A stretch of 64,000 bases of DNA from Streptomyces sp. ADI95-17 (GCF_003846175.1 NZ_ML123047.1:229873-293872); one strand, 5' to 3'; positions 44,469 through 53,854 are shown, numbered from the stretch's first letter. The notes: generated by a model from the sequence alone, not told the origin. Numbers and translations: made by a program.

Positions 44469-45161
44469 TCAGTCCGCGGCCGCTGGCCCGGGGCCGTAGT
44501 CCGCCTTGAATCCGCCCAGGGTGTCCGCGAGGTGGGCCAGCCAGCCGCTCGGGGAGTACGGCTGGGGCGGGTCCACCTCCATGCCGAGCTCCGCCACCGC
44601 GAGGGCGTATTCGGGCTCCTCCAGGGCCAGGGCGAACAGTTCGTGGAGTTCGCCCGTGAGGCGGGCGAGCAGCTGTGGGTGCGTGGTGGTGGTGTAGTCG
44701 TGTACGGCCGCATCGTGGTCGGGGAACTCGTCCGGCATGTCCTGGGAGAACCAGCCGCCGAGGAACTGGCCGAGCTCGGGGAAGCGGGCGTGCCACTCCC
44801 AGTGGGTGCCAGGGGCGGCCGGGGGCGGGACATCGCCCTCCTCGATGGACCGCTTCAAGTGGTTCGCGATCACGATCAGCCAGTCCTGGATGGCCGATTG
44901 GGGCAGGCCGACGTCCGGCACGGGGTAGAACTCACCGAGGCTCAGGCGCAGCCGGCCCGGTGGGTTTCGGGCGTACTCGCGGATCTGGCGTTCGGCCGTG
45001 GCCAGGGCCCAGGGGCGGGTGTGCCAGGTGTGGCGGAGGTAGGCCCGGAGGGCTTCGCTCGGCTCGTCCGGCTCGTCGTCGGCCGGCATGCCGGTGTACG
45101 CGCTGATCACCTGGTCCAACTCACCGTAACGGCGGTCGAATTCGAGCGGCTTCATGGACAC
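44469..45161 (-). CDS. immunity protein, CdiI_2-like
   Basis: A 230-aa protein. The centre (FPELGQFLGGWFSQDMPDEF) resembles the LxxYFHQDW box of contact-dependent-inhibition immunity proteins (PF18593-type). The rest is helical and acidic. It sits at the end of the toxin operon, 12 bp after an orphan RNase A-like toxin tail, so it may protect against that module. No signal peptide, as expected for a cytosolic antidote. The first ATG is used, with a second at codon 3. Confidence 0.65.
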   Translation of the reverse strand: MSMKPLEFDRRYGELDQVISAYTGMPADDEPDEPSEALRAYLRHTWHTRPWALATAERQIREYARNPPGRLRLSLGEFYPVPDVGLPQSAIQDWLIVIANHLKRSIEEGDVPPPAAPGTHWEWHARFPELGQFLGGWFSQDMPDEFPDHDAAVHDYTTTTHPQLLARLTGELHELFALALEEPEYALAVAELGMEVDPPQPYSPSGWLAHLADTLGGFKADYGPGPAAAD

Positions 45162-45173
45162 GGCGCTGGACCT

Positions 45174-45479
45174 CTACAGGTAGATCGGGACGGTGGCGAG
45201 CACGACGAAGCCGTGCGGGCTGCTCGGCTCACGCCTGAGGACGACACGTGCCGCGCGCACATCGACGGGCTCGCGCCCAGCGAGCATCATCGCCTGCAGC
45301 AGTACACGGCCGACGGGCGCCTCGCGGGAGGGCCAGGCGGCCTCAATGACGAGGCGGGCGCGGGTGCCCTGGGCGAGCCAGCGGTGAATCTTCTGCTCGT
45401 TGCCGGTCACCACCTGCTGGGTGGCCCAGTGAGCGGTCTCTCGGCCGGGGTAGGTGGCCGAGCGGGTCCGTACGGTCAT
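45174..45479 (-). CDS. orphan RNase A-like toxin C-terminal module
   Basis: A 101-aa protein starting at its own ATG but reading like the end of a bacterial RNase A-like toxin domain: ETAHWATQQVVTGNEQKIHR, WLAQGTRARLVIE, VGRVLL, VRAARVVLRREPSSPHGFVV, then LATVP. It lacks the N-terminal GHTxxxHVGKTDxxL segment with catalytic His/Lys, so it is inactive unless recombined into a full toxin. Orphan toxin tips followed by their immunity gene are a known feature of polymorphic toxin loci. Gaps to both neighbours are about 12 bp. Confidence 0.65.
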   Translation of the reverse strand: MTVRTRSATYPGRETAHWATQQVVTGNEQKIHRWLAQGTRARLVIEAAWPSREAPVGRVLLQAMMLAGREPVDVRAARVVLRREPSSPHGFVVLATVPIYL

Positions 45480-45490
45480 GTCTGTCCACT

Positions 45491-46099
45491 TCAGCTTGCG
45501 TCGAACGACCAGATGAGGCCGACTTCCTCGTGGGACACCGCGAGGAGGCCGAAGTCCCAGGCGTACTGAGTCATCGGCCAGCAGCCGGTGACCCGTTCGT
45601 AGAAGTCGGGGCGGTCATCACCGTGGCGGGTGTTCGTGAAGAACCGCGAGCCCTCCGGGAAGCGCGACAGGATCACCTGCGCGTGTTCCTCCATGCCCGG
45701 CCTGCGCTCGGCGAAACCGTACTGCCGGGACACGTCCATGGCATCCGTAGCCAGCATCACGAGCAGCCGTACGACGGCGGAACGCGGAATCTCGAACAGC
45801 CGGCTGCGCCACTGCGCGGCCCCGGTCCCGTCCGTCGGCGGGACCCGGAACGGAAAGGCGGGGTCCTCCTCCAGTTCCTCGTCACCCTGCTCGGGATCCC
45901 TGCCGCGCCAGCCGCGGGGATCGGCCACCTCGCGGCGCATAACCGCGGCCACGTCGGGCAGCCAGTCCTCGTGGGCGCGCGGGCCGACCGCGACGAAGGA
46001 ATACCGGTTGCGGTACATCTCCACCGCCATCGCCCATGTACCGGCGTCGGGACCCGGCTGCGGACCGCTCTGCCGGGCGGGCTCGATCTCGCTGTTCAT
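45491..46099 (-). CDS. putative immunity protein for the RNase A-like toxin
   Basis: A 202-aa protein, not recognised by family. Features: AVEMYRNRYSFVAVGPRAHE, an acidic stretch (DPEQGDEELEEDPAFPF), RSAVVRLLVMLATDAMDVS, and an aromatic C-terminal ending EEVGLIWSFDAS. ATG 46099 is 11 bp after the toxin stop; the longer frame upstream is antisense noise. Position directly downstream of the toxin and acidic character argue for the cognate antidote. Confidence 0.6.
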   Translation of the reverse strand: MNSEIEPARQSGPQPGPDAGTWAMAVEMYRNRYSFVAVGPRAHEDWLPDVAAVMRREVADPRGWRGRDPEQGDEELEEDPAFPFRVPPTDGTGAAQWRSRLFEIPRSAVVRLLVMLATDAMDVSRQYGFAERRPGMEEHAQVILSRFPEGSRFFTNTRHGDDRPDFYERVTGCWPMTQYAWDFGLLAVSHEEVGLIWSFDAS

Positions 46100-46110
46100 C
46101 CGGGTCCTTC

Positions 46111-47859
46111 TCACTTGGGCATCGAGCTGAAGACGACGAACGGCGGGTTGAGGTCGGGCTCGTACATGAGGCGCAGCGAGACCCCCTTCGTGTCCCGTAC
46201 TTCCGTGACCTTTCCGTCGACCAGCATGGTGCCCCGTCCGGTCACCGCGTCGCCCGTCAAGGGCCCTTGCAGAGGAACGGACGTGGTGTCGAACTCCGCC
46301 ATCGGCCGCGGCGGGTCCTCGCTCAGCCACTTGTTGATCTCGTTCGTGTTGTCGCGCAGAGCGTACTGGGTGAGTCTCTGAGCGGATTCCATGTCGGCGT
46401 ACGTCGATGCACCCGGGATCTTCGGTGTCCCGTCCGCCTTGCTCTCGTCCCTCATCCGCTGCAGCAATTGCTCGTCGGTCTTCCCCACATGCTTGTCGAG
46501 GGTATGGCCGTTCCCCATCCCTTCCGCTGCGGCAAGGTCCACCGAGTACATGTACGGGAACCGGCTTTCCGGCAGCTGCCAGCTGTGCTCCTTCTTGAAC
46601 TCATTCAGGGAGCGCGCACCGAACCCCTGCGCCCGAGCCCGTTCCGCCTGGAACGTGGGCACGCCCAAGAGTGCCTCGTCGAGCTCGAACTCCAGCATGT
46701 ACAGCTTGCCCGCGGCATCACTGAACGCCTCGTGATAGGCCTCGACCGCCGCGTCCATGGCCGCCTGGTCCATATGGGACCGGAAGGTCAGGACGACCTC
46801 CGCGACTATGAGGCCGGCCGCGATTTTGGTGAGTTCGAAGAGGTCGAGACCCGAGGTGAGGTCCTTCACCGTCTTTTCCGCGGCCTCCTTGGCCAGGCGC
46901 ATGGTGGTTTCCGTGGTCCTCTGGCCCACGTCGGCCAGTTCGTCGAGCAGCTTCTGAATGGTGTTCGCGCTCTTGTCGAGGACCTCGATGATGGGACGCC
47001 TGGTGGCCGGGTCCATCTTCCCGTGGGTCTTCCAGCTCCGTGCGCCCTTCTTGGCCGTCACCTCGGCCCGCTGGTCACGGACCTTCCCCCATGCCGTGGT
47101 TCCCCAGATCGTCTGGCAGAAGGACCTCATCGCGGCCTGCCATTCACCGTTGCCCGTGGGGTCGGTGATGTAGGAGATCGCGTCCGTGAACTCGTCGGCC
47201 GACTTCTTCACGTCCTTGGAGGCGTCCCGCCACGCCCCGGCGATGTCGCGAAACTGCTCTTCTTCGACGCCCGGCGTGATCTCGTGGATGCGGCCGAGTC
47301 TCAGCCCTTCGTCGACCACGGGTTTCATGATGAACATGAGGAAGTCCGGGACCTCTCCGAGGATTCCGGAGATCGCCCACGAGTAGTGATACTCGCCCTC
47401 CCCCCGCCACGTCAGATCGTTCGGCGGACCGTACTTGGGCGCGCTGTCGATCACCGCCGGCGGCTGCTTCTCCTCCGGTGGCTCTCCCTTGCCCTTGCTC
47501 GCCGCCCAGTCCGCCTGCGCGTAGTTGTTCGCGGTCTGCGTGAAGCCCACCGCCACACCGCCCACCGCCACCACGCTCTTCGCCCAGAGCTCCAGGAACT
47601 TTCCGGCGACGATGCCGTACTGGTCGGCGAAGGAGTCCGCGCCCCAGCCAGTTCCCGCGGACTGGCTGTACTTGTCCAGCGTGCCCGTCAACGCCTTCGC
47701 CCTCTTGTCATAGGCGAACTGGCCGTCGCGCACGACGAGCGAGGTGAAGTAGAGGTGCTGCGGCTGCACATCGAAGCTGCCCACACCTCGGTTGGGTGGT
47801 GCGGTCCTGGCCTGGTCCTGTTCCCGTTGCCGCTGCTTGTCGGAAGGCAGATCAGCCAT
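46111..47859 (-). CDS. WXG-associated polymorphic toxin with RNase A-like tip
   Basis: A 582-aa protein. The first 310 residues are a long helical delivery region typical of type VII secretion substrates, with a short hydrophobic stretch (AKSVVAVGGVAVGFTQ). A middle helical part carries a hydrophobic segment (ELTKIAAGLIVAEVVLTF). Residues 449-582 form a CdiA-CT-type RNase A-like domain: GHTLDKHVGKTDEQLLQRMR with His and Lys, then ASTYADMESAQRL and the end RLMYEPD. It should cleave RNA in target cells. It overlaps the WXG100 gene (TGATG) upstream and is followed by its probable immunity gene. No secretion ATPase is in the window. Confidence 0.78.
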   Translation of the reverse strand: MADLPSDKQRQREQDQARTAPPNRGVGSFDVQPQHLYFTSLVVRDGQFAYDKRAKALTGTLDKYSQSAGTGWGADSFADQYGIVAGKFLELWAKSVVAVGGVAVGFTQTANNYAQADWAASKGKGEPPEEKQPPAVIDSAPKYGPPNDLTWRGEGEYHYSWAISGILGEVPDFLMFIMKPVVDEGLRLGRIHEITPGVEEEQFRDIAGAWRDASKDVKKSADEFTDAISYITDPTGNGEWQAAMRSFCQTIWGTTAWGKVRDQRAEVTAKKGARSWKTHGKMDPATRRPIIEVLDKSANTIQKLLDELADVGQRTTETTMRLAKEAAEKTVKDLTSGLDLFELTKIAAGLIVAEVVLTFRSHMDQAAMDAAVEAYHEAFSDAAGKLYMLEFELDEALLGVPTFQAERARAQGFGARSLNEFKKEHSWQLPESRFPYMYSVDLAAAEGMGNGHTLDKHVGKTDEQLLQRMRDESKADGTPKIPGASTYADMESAQRLTQYALRDNTNEINKWLSEDPPRPMAEFDTTSVPLQGPLTGDAVTGRGTMLVDGKVTEVRDTKGVSLRLMYEPDLNPPFVVFSSMPK

Positions 47860-48161
47860 CAGGCTGCACCCCAGCCCCGCAGCACCGCCCTGTGTGCCGC
47901 CGCGTAGTTGATCTCCCCGTTGACCACGACGTCGTGCAGCCACGCCTGGGCCGCCTGGAGGTCGGACGCGGACCGGTCCCACTCGTCCAACTTGTCGACG
48001 AACACCTCGCGGGCTTCGCCCTCCCAGGTCAGGACCACCTTCTCGGCGCGCCGGTAGAGCAGGTCCAGCTGCTCGTTGAGGTGCTTGAGAATGTCCTCCA
48101 GATCTCCGGAGAGTTCCTGCAGCGTCGCGAAGTCGACGGTTATGCGGTCGTCGTCCACCAT
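47859..48161 (-). CDS. WXG100-like protein
   Basis: A 100-aa helical hairpin protein with the WxG motif in LTWEGEAREVFVDKLDEW, the normal EsxA-type length. Such proteins pair and are exported by, or guide toxins to, the type VII (ESX) apparatus. ATG 48161 is preferred over a longer frame. It is followed immediately by the toxin gene with a TGATG overlap. Confidence 0.82.
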   Translation of the reverse strand: MVDDDRITVDFATLQELSGDLEDILKHLNEQLDLLYRRAEKVVLTWEGEAREVFVDKLDEWDRSASDLQAAQAWLHDVVVNGEINYAAAHRAVLRGWGAA

Positions 48162-48213
48162 GTGTCCCCCGTTCACACGTTGTCTCGGAATTCGCCGGTC
48201 GGCGTATGGGACC

Positions 48214-48618
48214 TCAGAGGTCGGAGAGGGTGCTGCGCGGCGCCGCGTGCACATCGGTGTTCGGCGTCGACAGCGCGTCCGTCTCGCCCTTCACATCCGT
48301 CTCGGCCTGGACCTTCCGCAGCTGCTCCATGACGTCCAGGTCCTGCTCCGAGAACCCGTCCCGGCTCAACCGCACGGCCTGTTCGAGAGCCTGGATGACC
48401 ATGCGGATACGTACGGCGTCCTCGGCCGCGCCACGGTGGAGGTCCCGGTAGGCACGGGCGGCCGGACCCCGCCATCCTGCCTCGATCCGGTCGACGATCG
48501 CGTCCATGCGTCTGACCTGCTTGTCCAGGTGGTCCTGCATACCGTCGAGGTCATTGGCCAGGTCCGTCAGCCGGTCGGCCTTCACCCGAAGTCGTGGATG
48601 CCCGCCTGCGCCGCTCAT
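48214..48618 (-). CDS. WXG100-like protein, second of pair
   Basis: A 134-aa protein with WRG in AGWRGPAARAYRDLHRGAAE between two helices, plus a disordered C-terminal tail. It leads the operon, 52 bp before the other WXG100 gene, and likely forms a heterodimer with it to escort the toxin. Confidence 0.8.
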   Translation of the reverse strand: MSGAGGHPRLRVKADRLTDLANDLDGMQDHLDKQVRRMDAIVDRIEAGWRGPAARAYRDLHRGAAEDAVRIRMVIQALEQAVRLSRDGFSEQDLDVMEQLRKVQAETDVKGETDALSTPNTDVHAAPRSTLSDL

Positions 48619-49066
48619 CGCATCCCCGATTCCGACATCGTCAACGCCGCTCCCGCACCCGTTACTTGAAGCACCTGCGTCAGCCTAGCAACGCTCCTTC
48701 GTCCCCTGCGGCAGCGAAGAGGAGCCGATCGCCCGGGGTGCGTACCACGTCGACGATCGGCTCCTTGAGGTCTCCGCCGCCCCACCCTCGATGCGACCGC
48801 CCTGCCCACGGGCTCCGCCCGGCCTGAAACCCGCCGCGGCACCAGGGGCGCATCCCCTGCTCAACCTCTCCCCCCGCAGCTGTGGTCACAGCCCTCGGCG
48901 ACGCCATCTGTTTCCTCCACAGCCGAACTCCACCCCGGGTGTGCCACAACGTGCCAGTGAAGGCGGTGAACAGTGGTCAGCAGCAGCGTTCATCGGAGCG
49001 GCGGGAGCCGCCGCTCGATGGCGTTCTCGCAGTTCAGCGGCTACCTGCCCCTCAAGTGCTGGGTGA
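48619..49066. other. promoter of toxin operon and left arm of att copy 5
   Basis: No gene with support. A minus-strand frame (48680-48949) ends with EPIVDVVRTPGDRLLFAAAG, perhaps the tail of a lost protein, but has no plausible front. GTGCCA at 48941-48946 and 48951-48956 is the paired repeat, 126 bp before the core. Confidence 0.5.
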
Positions 49067-49107
49067 TTCCCAAGCTCAGAGCGCGAGTTCGATTCTCGTC
49101 ACCCGCT
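49067..49107 (+). repeat. att copy 5
   Basis: Perfect 41-bp core, followed by an AGGCCCTGGTC/GACCAGGGCCT hairpin and a GTGCCA pair at 49175 and 49186. Separates islands D and E. Confidence 0.92.
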
Positions 49108-49149
49108 CCACGATGAAGGCCCTGGTCAGAGACCAGGGCCTTGTTTGTT

Positions 49150-49440
49150 GTCTGAGACCTGCTCCATGCGTCGCGTGCCATATCCGTGCCAGATGCCCAG
49201 TGGTCCGCCGCTGTGCGCCGAGCCCGTACGAGCTGGTCGACGATCCGTGTCCGAGTACTGATCGGCAGTGTGGCGCTGGACCGGGCAGAGAGGGTCTGGC
49301 CTGTGAGCCGCGGGACTCCCTCCTCCGCCACGAACAGCAGCCCGTCAGGCTCTTCCTCCGCGAACCGGTCGAGGAGCCGCGCCGAGCTCCCTGCGGAGGG
49401 TGGCCGGAAAGTGGATCGCGAGGACATCCACTGTCGACTT
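49150..49440 (-). pseudogene. tyrosine integrase relic
   Basis: RLLDRFAEEEPDGLLFVAEE matches the strand before the catalytic core, then homology dissolves, with RTRIVDQLVRARRTAADHWA at the end corresponding to the tail. The catalytic motifs are gone. Same position beside the att core as in the other islands. Confidence 0.6.
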
Positions 49441-50097
49441 GGTGTCGCCCTCGCCACCAGCCCCGGAGCAGCCTTGGCGAACCGTCCGGCGAGCGGGGCG
49501 TGAGCGCCGAACTCCGGCGCAAGGCCATCTGCCCTTCGGAGCGCATCGGCCCGCAGGCGCGGAAGCAGCCAATCAGCCGCCGCCGGCCCAAGGCCTTGTC
49601 AAGATGGCGGAACAGGACCTGCCCAAGTGCATGGGCAGGCTCCCGCCGAGGTCAGCTGCCATATCGTCCCTGCCGAGCGCGGCTGCTCATCTGTCTGGCC
49701 GAGCCGCACTTTGCCGCAACTGCATTGCAGCGGTGGCTGATTCCATGATGAATACCACTGCTACGGCAAAAGGTATGTGGACGTTCCTCTATCCACTTTG
49801 CAAGTGGTAATGCGCTGTTGATAGACATGACACACCGGTGCAGGCCGTGGTGATCGGACGGCGGGCCCTGGGAAGCGACGGTGTCCAGCTCGTGAAGTGA
49901 GGTGTGATCAAGCGGTGTTGACCGGATCGATGACTGACACGAGATGGCGACCGAGACCTGCTTGATCATCGCGCGCTCGACGTTGGGGTACAACGACGGC
50001 ACGGCGCACCAGGCGCCGGTCAGGGCCACGGCCGCCGTCGAGGCCATCGGCGGACGCCGGGGCACTGGAAAGAGACGATTACGGAGCGGGGGGGACC
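49441..50097. other. gene-poor stretch at start of island E
   Basis: Several short frames exist on both strands, among them a 137-codon minus-strand frame (49652-50065), but none has consistent third-position GC or a family resemblance. The last 100 bp must hold the promoter of the DUF6507/toxin operon; a GGAGCGGGGGGGA ribosome site precedes the GTG at 50098. Confidence 0.45.
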
Positions 50098-50481
50098 GTG
50101 TCCAAGTGGGACATCAAGCCGGATGGCGTTCGTGGAGTCCTCAGCAGGACAGCCGAGGTCGGCGGCGAGTTCGAGGAAGAGTTCACGTCGTACGGCGAGG
50201 GCTTGCTGGGCGCCGCGACGTGTGCGGGGACGATGGTTCTGGGCGGGACCGAAATTCCCAAGGGGGGCGCGTTCGGCCCCGTGGCTCAGGCGTTGCAGGA
50301 GTTCCAGGACCATACGAACGGCGAATTGAAATTTCTTGCTGTTCGGACGGGGAAGTCCATCACCGGGGCGCGCCTGGCCACTGAGGAGTACATCAAGGGC
50401 GATCTGGAGATGGCAAGGAACAAGCAGAAGGAGTACTCCAAGGCTCCGACTCCGGAAGAATTGAAGGGTCTCAAGAAGTGA
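50098..50481 (+). CDS. DUF6507 family protein (WXG-like partner)
   Basis: A 127-aa helical protein beginning SKWDIKPDGVRGVLSRTAEV. It resembles the DUF6507 family of Streptomyces, small proteins encoded immediately before ESX-type toxins and probably acting as EsxB-like adaptors. The GTG start has a strong ribosome site. It overlaps the toxin gene by 4 bp (GTGA), so the two are produced together. Confidence 0.7.
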   Translation: MSKWDIKPDGVRGVLSRTAEVGGEFEEEFTSYGEGLLGAATCAGTMVLGGTEIPKGGAFGPVAQALQEFQDHTNGELKFLAVRTGKSITGARLATEEYIKGDLEMARNKQKEYSKAPTPEELKGLKK

Positions 50482-52802
50482 TTGACCTGGAGAAGATACC
50501 GACCTTCACGGGCGATCTGGAGGCCTTGGAGACGCAGGCGACTTCACTGAAGACGACTGCCTCCAGCATTCGCGGTACGGGCAAGGACACTCACAACGCT
50601 TTCCAAGCCTTGGACGCGGTCTATGACGCTCCCGAGCAGGAGGAGTTGCTCAATTCGACCGTCCCGGTGCGGGACAAGGCGGATGAGTTCGCGAAAAAGC
50701 TGGAGTCCGTCAGTGGTGCGTTGACCGAGTTCGCGTCGACCGCCCGTCCGCTGGTGAACAAGATGAAGCATCTCCGCGAGGATGCGGAGAAATTCGTCGC
50801 GGAGAACAAGGAAGACGACGACTGGCAGAAGGACCAGGACAAGATCGACGAGAACGCGCGTCTTGTCCGTGAGGTCGGCACGACATGGGTGGCGTTCCAG
50901 GGCGTCGAGCGTGATGCGGCCAACAAGATCACTTCATTGGTGGGCGGTACGCGCTTCGTTGTTGATGACGGGTCACACAAGGCCGGCATGTACGGCTTCA
51001 AGGAAAGCGACGTCAAGGACGCCAAGGAAACACCCTGGGGGACGGCCGACGAGCGTGAGTACACGGGCCTACGGGCTGCGTGGGAGTGGACGAAGGACCA
51101 CGTCGGCGGTGGGCTGAAGGGGTTCTTCGTCGACGGCGTCTGGGGCACGATCAAGGGCCTGGGCAGCATGGTCAACGTGTTCGACTGGGACAATTTCAAG
51201 AAGACCTGGTCGGGCATCGGTAGTGTCTTCGGCGGTATCAGCGCCTACATCATCACGCCGTATGACTGGGCGATGGACAAGATGTTCGGCCCGGTCGACC
51301 ACAGTGACCGTGAAAAGCAGAAGGCGGCTCTGCGCAACTTCGGCAAGTCGCTGGTCGCGTGGGACGAGTGGGACAAGGATCCCTCGCGGGCGTTCGGGGC
51401 CGTGCTTTTCAACGGTGCGACGCTCGGTTCGGGCTCATTGCTCAAGCTCGGCAAGGCCGGAAAGCTGGGTGTGGGCGCGGAGGCCGCGACCGTGCTGGGC
51501 AAGGCGGGCGCACTCGTCGATCCGATGAGTTACCTCGGCAAGGCGGCGGGTGTCACCAAGCTGAAGGTCGGCGACTTCATGGAGGGCCTGAAGGCCAGCC
51601 AGGCCGGTATCGACGACATGGCCCGCAACGCACCCACCGGGGCTCCGCCTCATACAGGTGGGGTGGACGCGCCCCCCGGCCATGAATACGTCGACCACGC
51701 GGGCAACAAGCGCATCATCGGCGATGATGCGTACATCAGGGACGAACACGGCAACGTCGTTCCCGATACCCAACCCGTCCGGGAGCCGCACAAGGACGAC
51801 CTGCCCAACACGCACGAGACCACCCCCGGCGAGGAGAAGGTGCTCGAGGGCGCGGGCGGACCCAGCCGCGCGGAGAACTCGGCGGGCCACCCGACCGGCT
51901 CGGCGCACCCGGGCGGTGGTTCCCACCTGACGGATGGCGGTGGCACACACCACACGCCGTCCACGGGCGGCCACGCCGCGGACCACCCGACGACCGGTCG
52001 AGGCTCGGGCAGCGCCGCGGGTTCGTACACGCCTTCCCGCGGCGGTGGTCATGGCGAAACCCCGGGTACTGGCGCGAGCGGCCACTCGGAGAACACCCAT
52101 GGCGGCGACGGAGCCCACAGCAGCGACGCGGGCGGCGACAACCCTGCGTCCGGTTCCGCCGATCATGGATCCGGTGACGGTGCCGATGGCCAGGTGGAGA
52201 AGCACACGCCCGGCGGGGAGACGCAGGAGCACGAGGGAACAGGAACGTCGGATACTTCGGGTGAGACGGGCACGACGCCCGGCGATCGTGTGAACGAGCC
52301 GATTCCGGAGTTGACGGCGGAGGAAAAGGCAGCGCACTGGGGCCATCTGGAAGACGTGGAAAAGCGGGCTCCGGAAGAATTCGATCACCTGAAGCACGAC
52401 CCGGATCACAAGAATCAGATCGATGACAAATCGATGGATGAGGCCCGGGTCGGTCTCGACCTCCGGGAGAGCGGACGTCTCCCGGAGGACATCCGCCGTC
52501 CGGAGCTAGCCGATAAGGGCGAGTTCTATTCCGAAACCACCGGTGAGTATTATGACATCAAGGGCGTCCACTCCGACTATCCTCCATTCAATAATGTGCG
52601 CGACAAGTCCCAGCCGTTCAAGGGTGCGTACGACCCGGCCAATAATGAGGCATGGGTCAACAAACAGCTGGCGAAGCAGATCGAAAAGCGTGGACGTATA
52701 GTAATTATTGACATCCGGAATGCAAATCAAGCAGCAATCGACAGCGTCAAGGCAGCTGTTGAAAGCCGCGGTTGGGGAGATCGTGTCATCTGGTACCCGT
52801 AA
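50478..52802 (+). CDS. type VII-type polymorphic toxin with nuclease-like tip
   Basis: A 774-aa protein. Residues 1-150 are an LXG/WXG-like helical delivery domain; 200-390 contain Gly/Trp-rich segments and hydrophobic stretches (ATVLGKAGALVDPMSYLGKA). Residues 395-620 are a long Gly/Ser/His/Thr-rich disordered linker. The last 125 residues form a distinct tip: MDEARVGLDLRESGRLPEDI, then GEFYSETTGEYYDIKGVHSD and RIVIIDIRN. E-x(n)-D-x-K in YYDIKG suits a PD-(D/E)xK/CdiA-type nuclease. Base composition falls in the tip, as usual when toxin tips are swapped. A pentapeptide-repeat protein follows as probable antidote. Confidence 0.75.
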   Translation: MIDLEKIPTFTGDLEALETQATSLKTTASSIRGTGKDTHNAFQALDAVYDAPEQEELLNSTVPVRDKADEFAKKLESVSGALTEFASTARPLVNKMKHLREDAEKFVAENKEDDDWQKDQDKIDENARLVREVGTTWVAFQGVERDAANKITSLVGGTRFVVDDGSHKAGMYGFKESDVKDAKETPWGTADEREYTGLRAAWEWTKDHVGGGLKGFFVDGVWGTIKGLGSMVNVFDWDNFKKTWSGIGSVFGGISAYIITPYDWAMDKMFGPVDHSDREKQKAALRNFGKSLVAWDEWDKDPSRAFGAVLFNGATLGSGSLLKLGKAGKLGVGAEAATVLGKAGALVDPMSYLGKAAGVTKLKVGDFMEGLKASQAGIDDMARNAPTGAPPHTGGVDAPPGHEYVDHAGNKRIIGDDAYIRDEHGNVVPDTQPVREPHKDDLPNTHETTPGEEKVLEGAGGPSRAENSAGHPTGSAHPGGGSHLTDGGGTHHTPSTGGHAADHPTTGRGSGSAAGSYTPSRGGGHGETPGTGASGHSENTHGGDGAHSSDAGGDNPASGSADHGSGDGADGQVEKHTPGGETQEHEGTGTSDTSGETGTTPGDRVNEPIPELTAEEKAAHWGHLEDVEKRAPEEFDHLKHDPDHKNQIDDKSMDEARVGLDLRESGRLPEDIRRPELADKGEFYSETTGEYYDIKGVHSDYPPFNNVRDKSQPFKGAYDPANNEAWVNKQLAKQIEKRGRIVIIDIRNANQAAIDSVKAAVESRGWGDRVIWYP

Positions 52803-52818
52803 GAACTGGAAGCCGATC

Positions 52819-53430
52819 GTGCTCCCCACTGATCCGGAAGCCACGCGGCAACTGCAGGAATGGCTTGCCTCGGGGGAGTACAACCTCAATGGCATGGAGC
52901 GTGACTTCCGGGGCGCCGACCTCTCGGGCGGGGACTTCTCGAATGCATGGTTCACCGACGCAATCCTGGTGGGCGTACGACTTGTCGGCACGTCCTTCTA
53001 CCGGGCCGACCTTCAGTCGGCCGATCTGACCGGAGCGGATCTGACCGGAGCGGATCTCGTCAGGGCGAACCTGGACGAGGCCGTGCTCCGATCGGCGCGG
53101 CTCGACGGGACGGACATGGTCCGGGCTTCGCTATGCGATGTCGACGCGTCGGGAGCGAGCTTCCGCAGAACACGGTTTCTCGGTGCTTCGCTGATCGACA
53201 CCGATATGAGGGGAGCGGACCTGACTGATGCTGTCCTTGACGAGAACTTCTTCGAGATCAAAGTCGACGACGCTACAGTGGTGCGCGGCCTGACCGGCAC
53301 CGTTTTCGGGCCGATCACCGTTTTCAGCGGCGAATCGTCCCGAGAACTGGCCGACGCAGAACTCGAGGCGTGGATCGGTGCGCGAGGCGGACAGGTGCGA
53401 GTGATTCCTCCGCGCCGCCCGTCACAATAG
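52819..53430 (+). CDS. pentapeptide-repeat protein, probable immunity
   Basis: 203 aa from the GTG at 52819. About 20 A(D/N)Lxx-type pentapeptides (ADLQSADLTGADLTGADLVR and onwards) would fold as a right-handed beta-helix, followed by a short C-terminal domain. GGAAG lies 6 bp before the GTG, 16 bp past the toxin stop; the frame is open back to 52708 inside the toxin gene, so an earlier start is possible. Pentapeptide-repeat proteins can mimic DNA and shield nucleic-acid targets, which fits an antidote to a nuclease. The link is from position only. Confidence 0.72.
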   Translation: MLPTDPEATRQLQEWLASGEYNLNGMERDFRGADLSGGDFSNAWFTDAILVGVRLVGTSFYRADLQSADLTGADLTGADLVRANLDEAVLRSARLDGTDMVRASLCDVDASGASFRRTRFLGASLIDTDMRGADLTDAVLDENFFEIKVDDATVVRGLTGTVFGPITVFSGESSRELADAELEAWIGARGGQVRVIPPRRPSQ

Positions 53431-53854
53431 GGCCTGGCATGGCCCATTAGCCGAAATCCATGAATTCCGCAGCAGGTGACTGGTTTCGCCGAGCTGCTCG
53501 TTCTTCTGGTTTCGAAATCGAGCGGCTCTTCGGGCGACGAACTCAGAGGAGCCAGGAGCCATCCCATGCATCGCCATCGTGAATTGTGCGGCACGGATTT
53601 CGACGGCCGACCGACGGACGGCATCGACGACGTGATCCACGACGCGCTCGAAAGTCCCCGTCACACCGGACCCGCGTCCCCGGCCTCGTCGCCTTGATGA
53701 ACGCCCCCGGAGCCGCCCGAGATCGAGCGGTTGCCGGCTCGCGTGGTGCGGACGCCCTGGGGCCATGCGGCGGGATACGGGACGGTGATCCGTGCCGCCG
53801 CGGACGGCGGCATCGAGACGACGGCCGACCACGCATGATCGGAGAAAACATCGC
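53431..53854. other. gap with gene scraps
   Basis: No intact gene. The frame ending at 53838 reads LPARVVRTPWGHAAGYGTVI and stops at TGA; it looks like the C-terminus of a lost protein. A GGAGA ribosome site for the next gene is at 53840-53844. Confidence 0.45.

Noticed and set aside
48680..48949. An 89-codon minus-strand frame near att copy 5
   Set aside because: Only its last 20 residues look protein-like; the front runs through the conserved arm repeat.
49652..50065. A 137-codon minus-strand frame in island E
   Set aside because: Erratic third-position composition and no recognisable domain; kept only as part of the gene-poor stretch.
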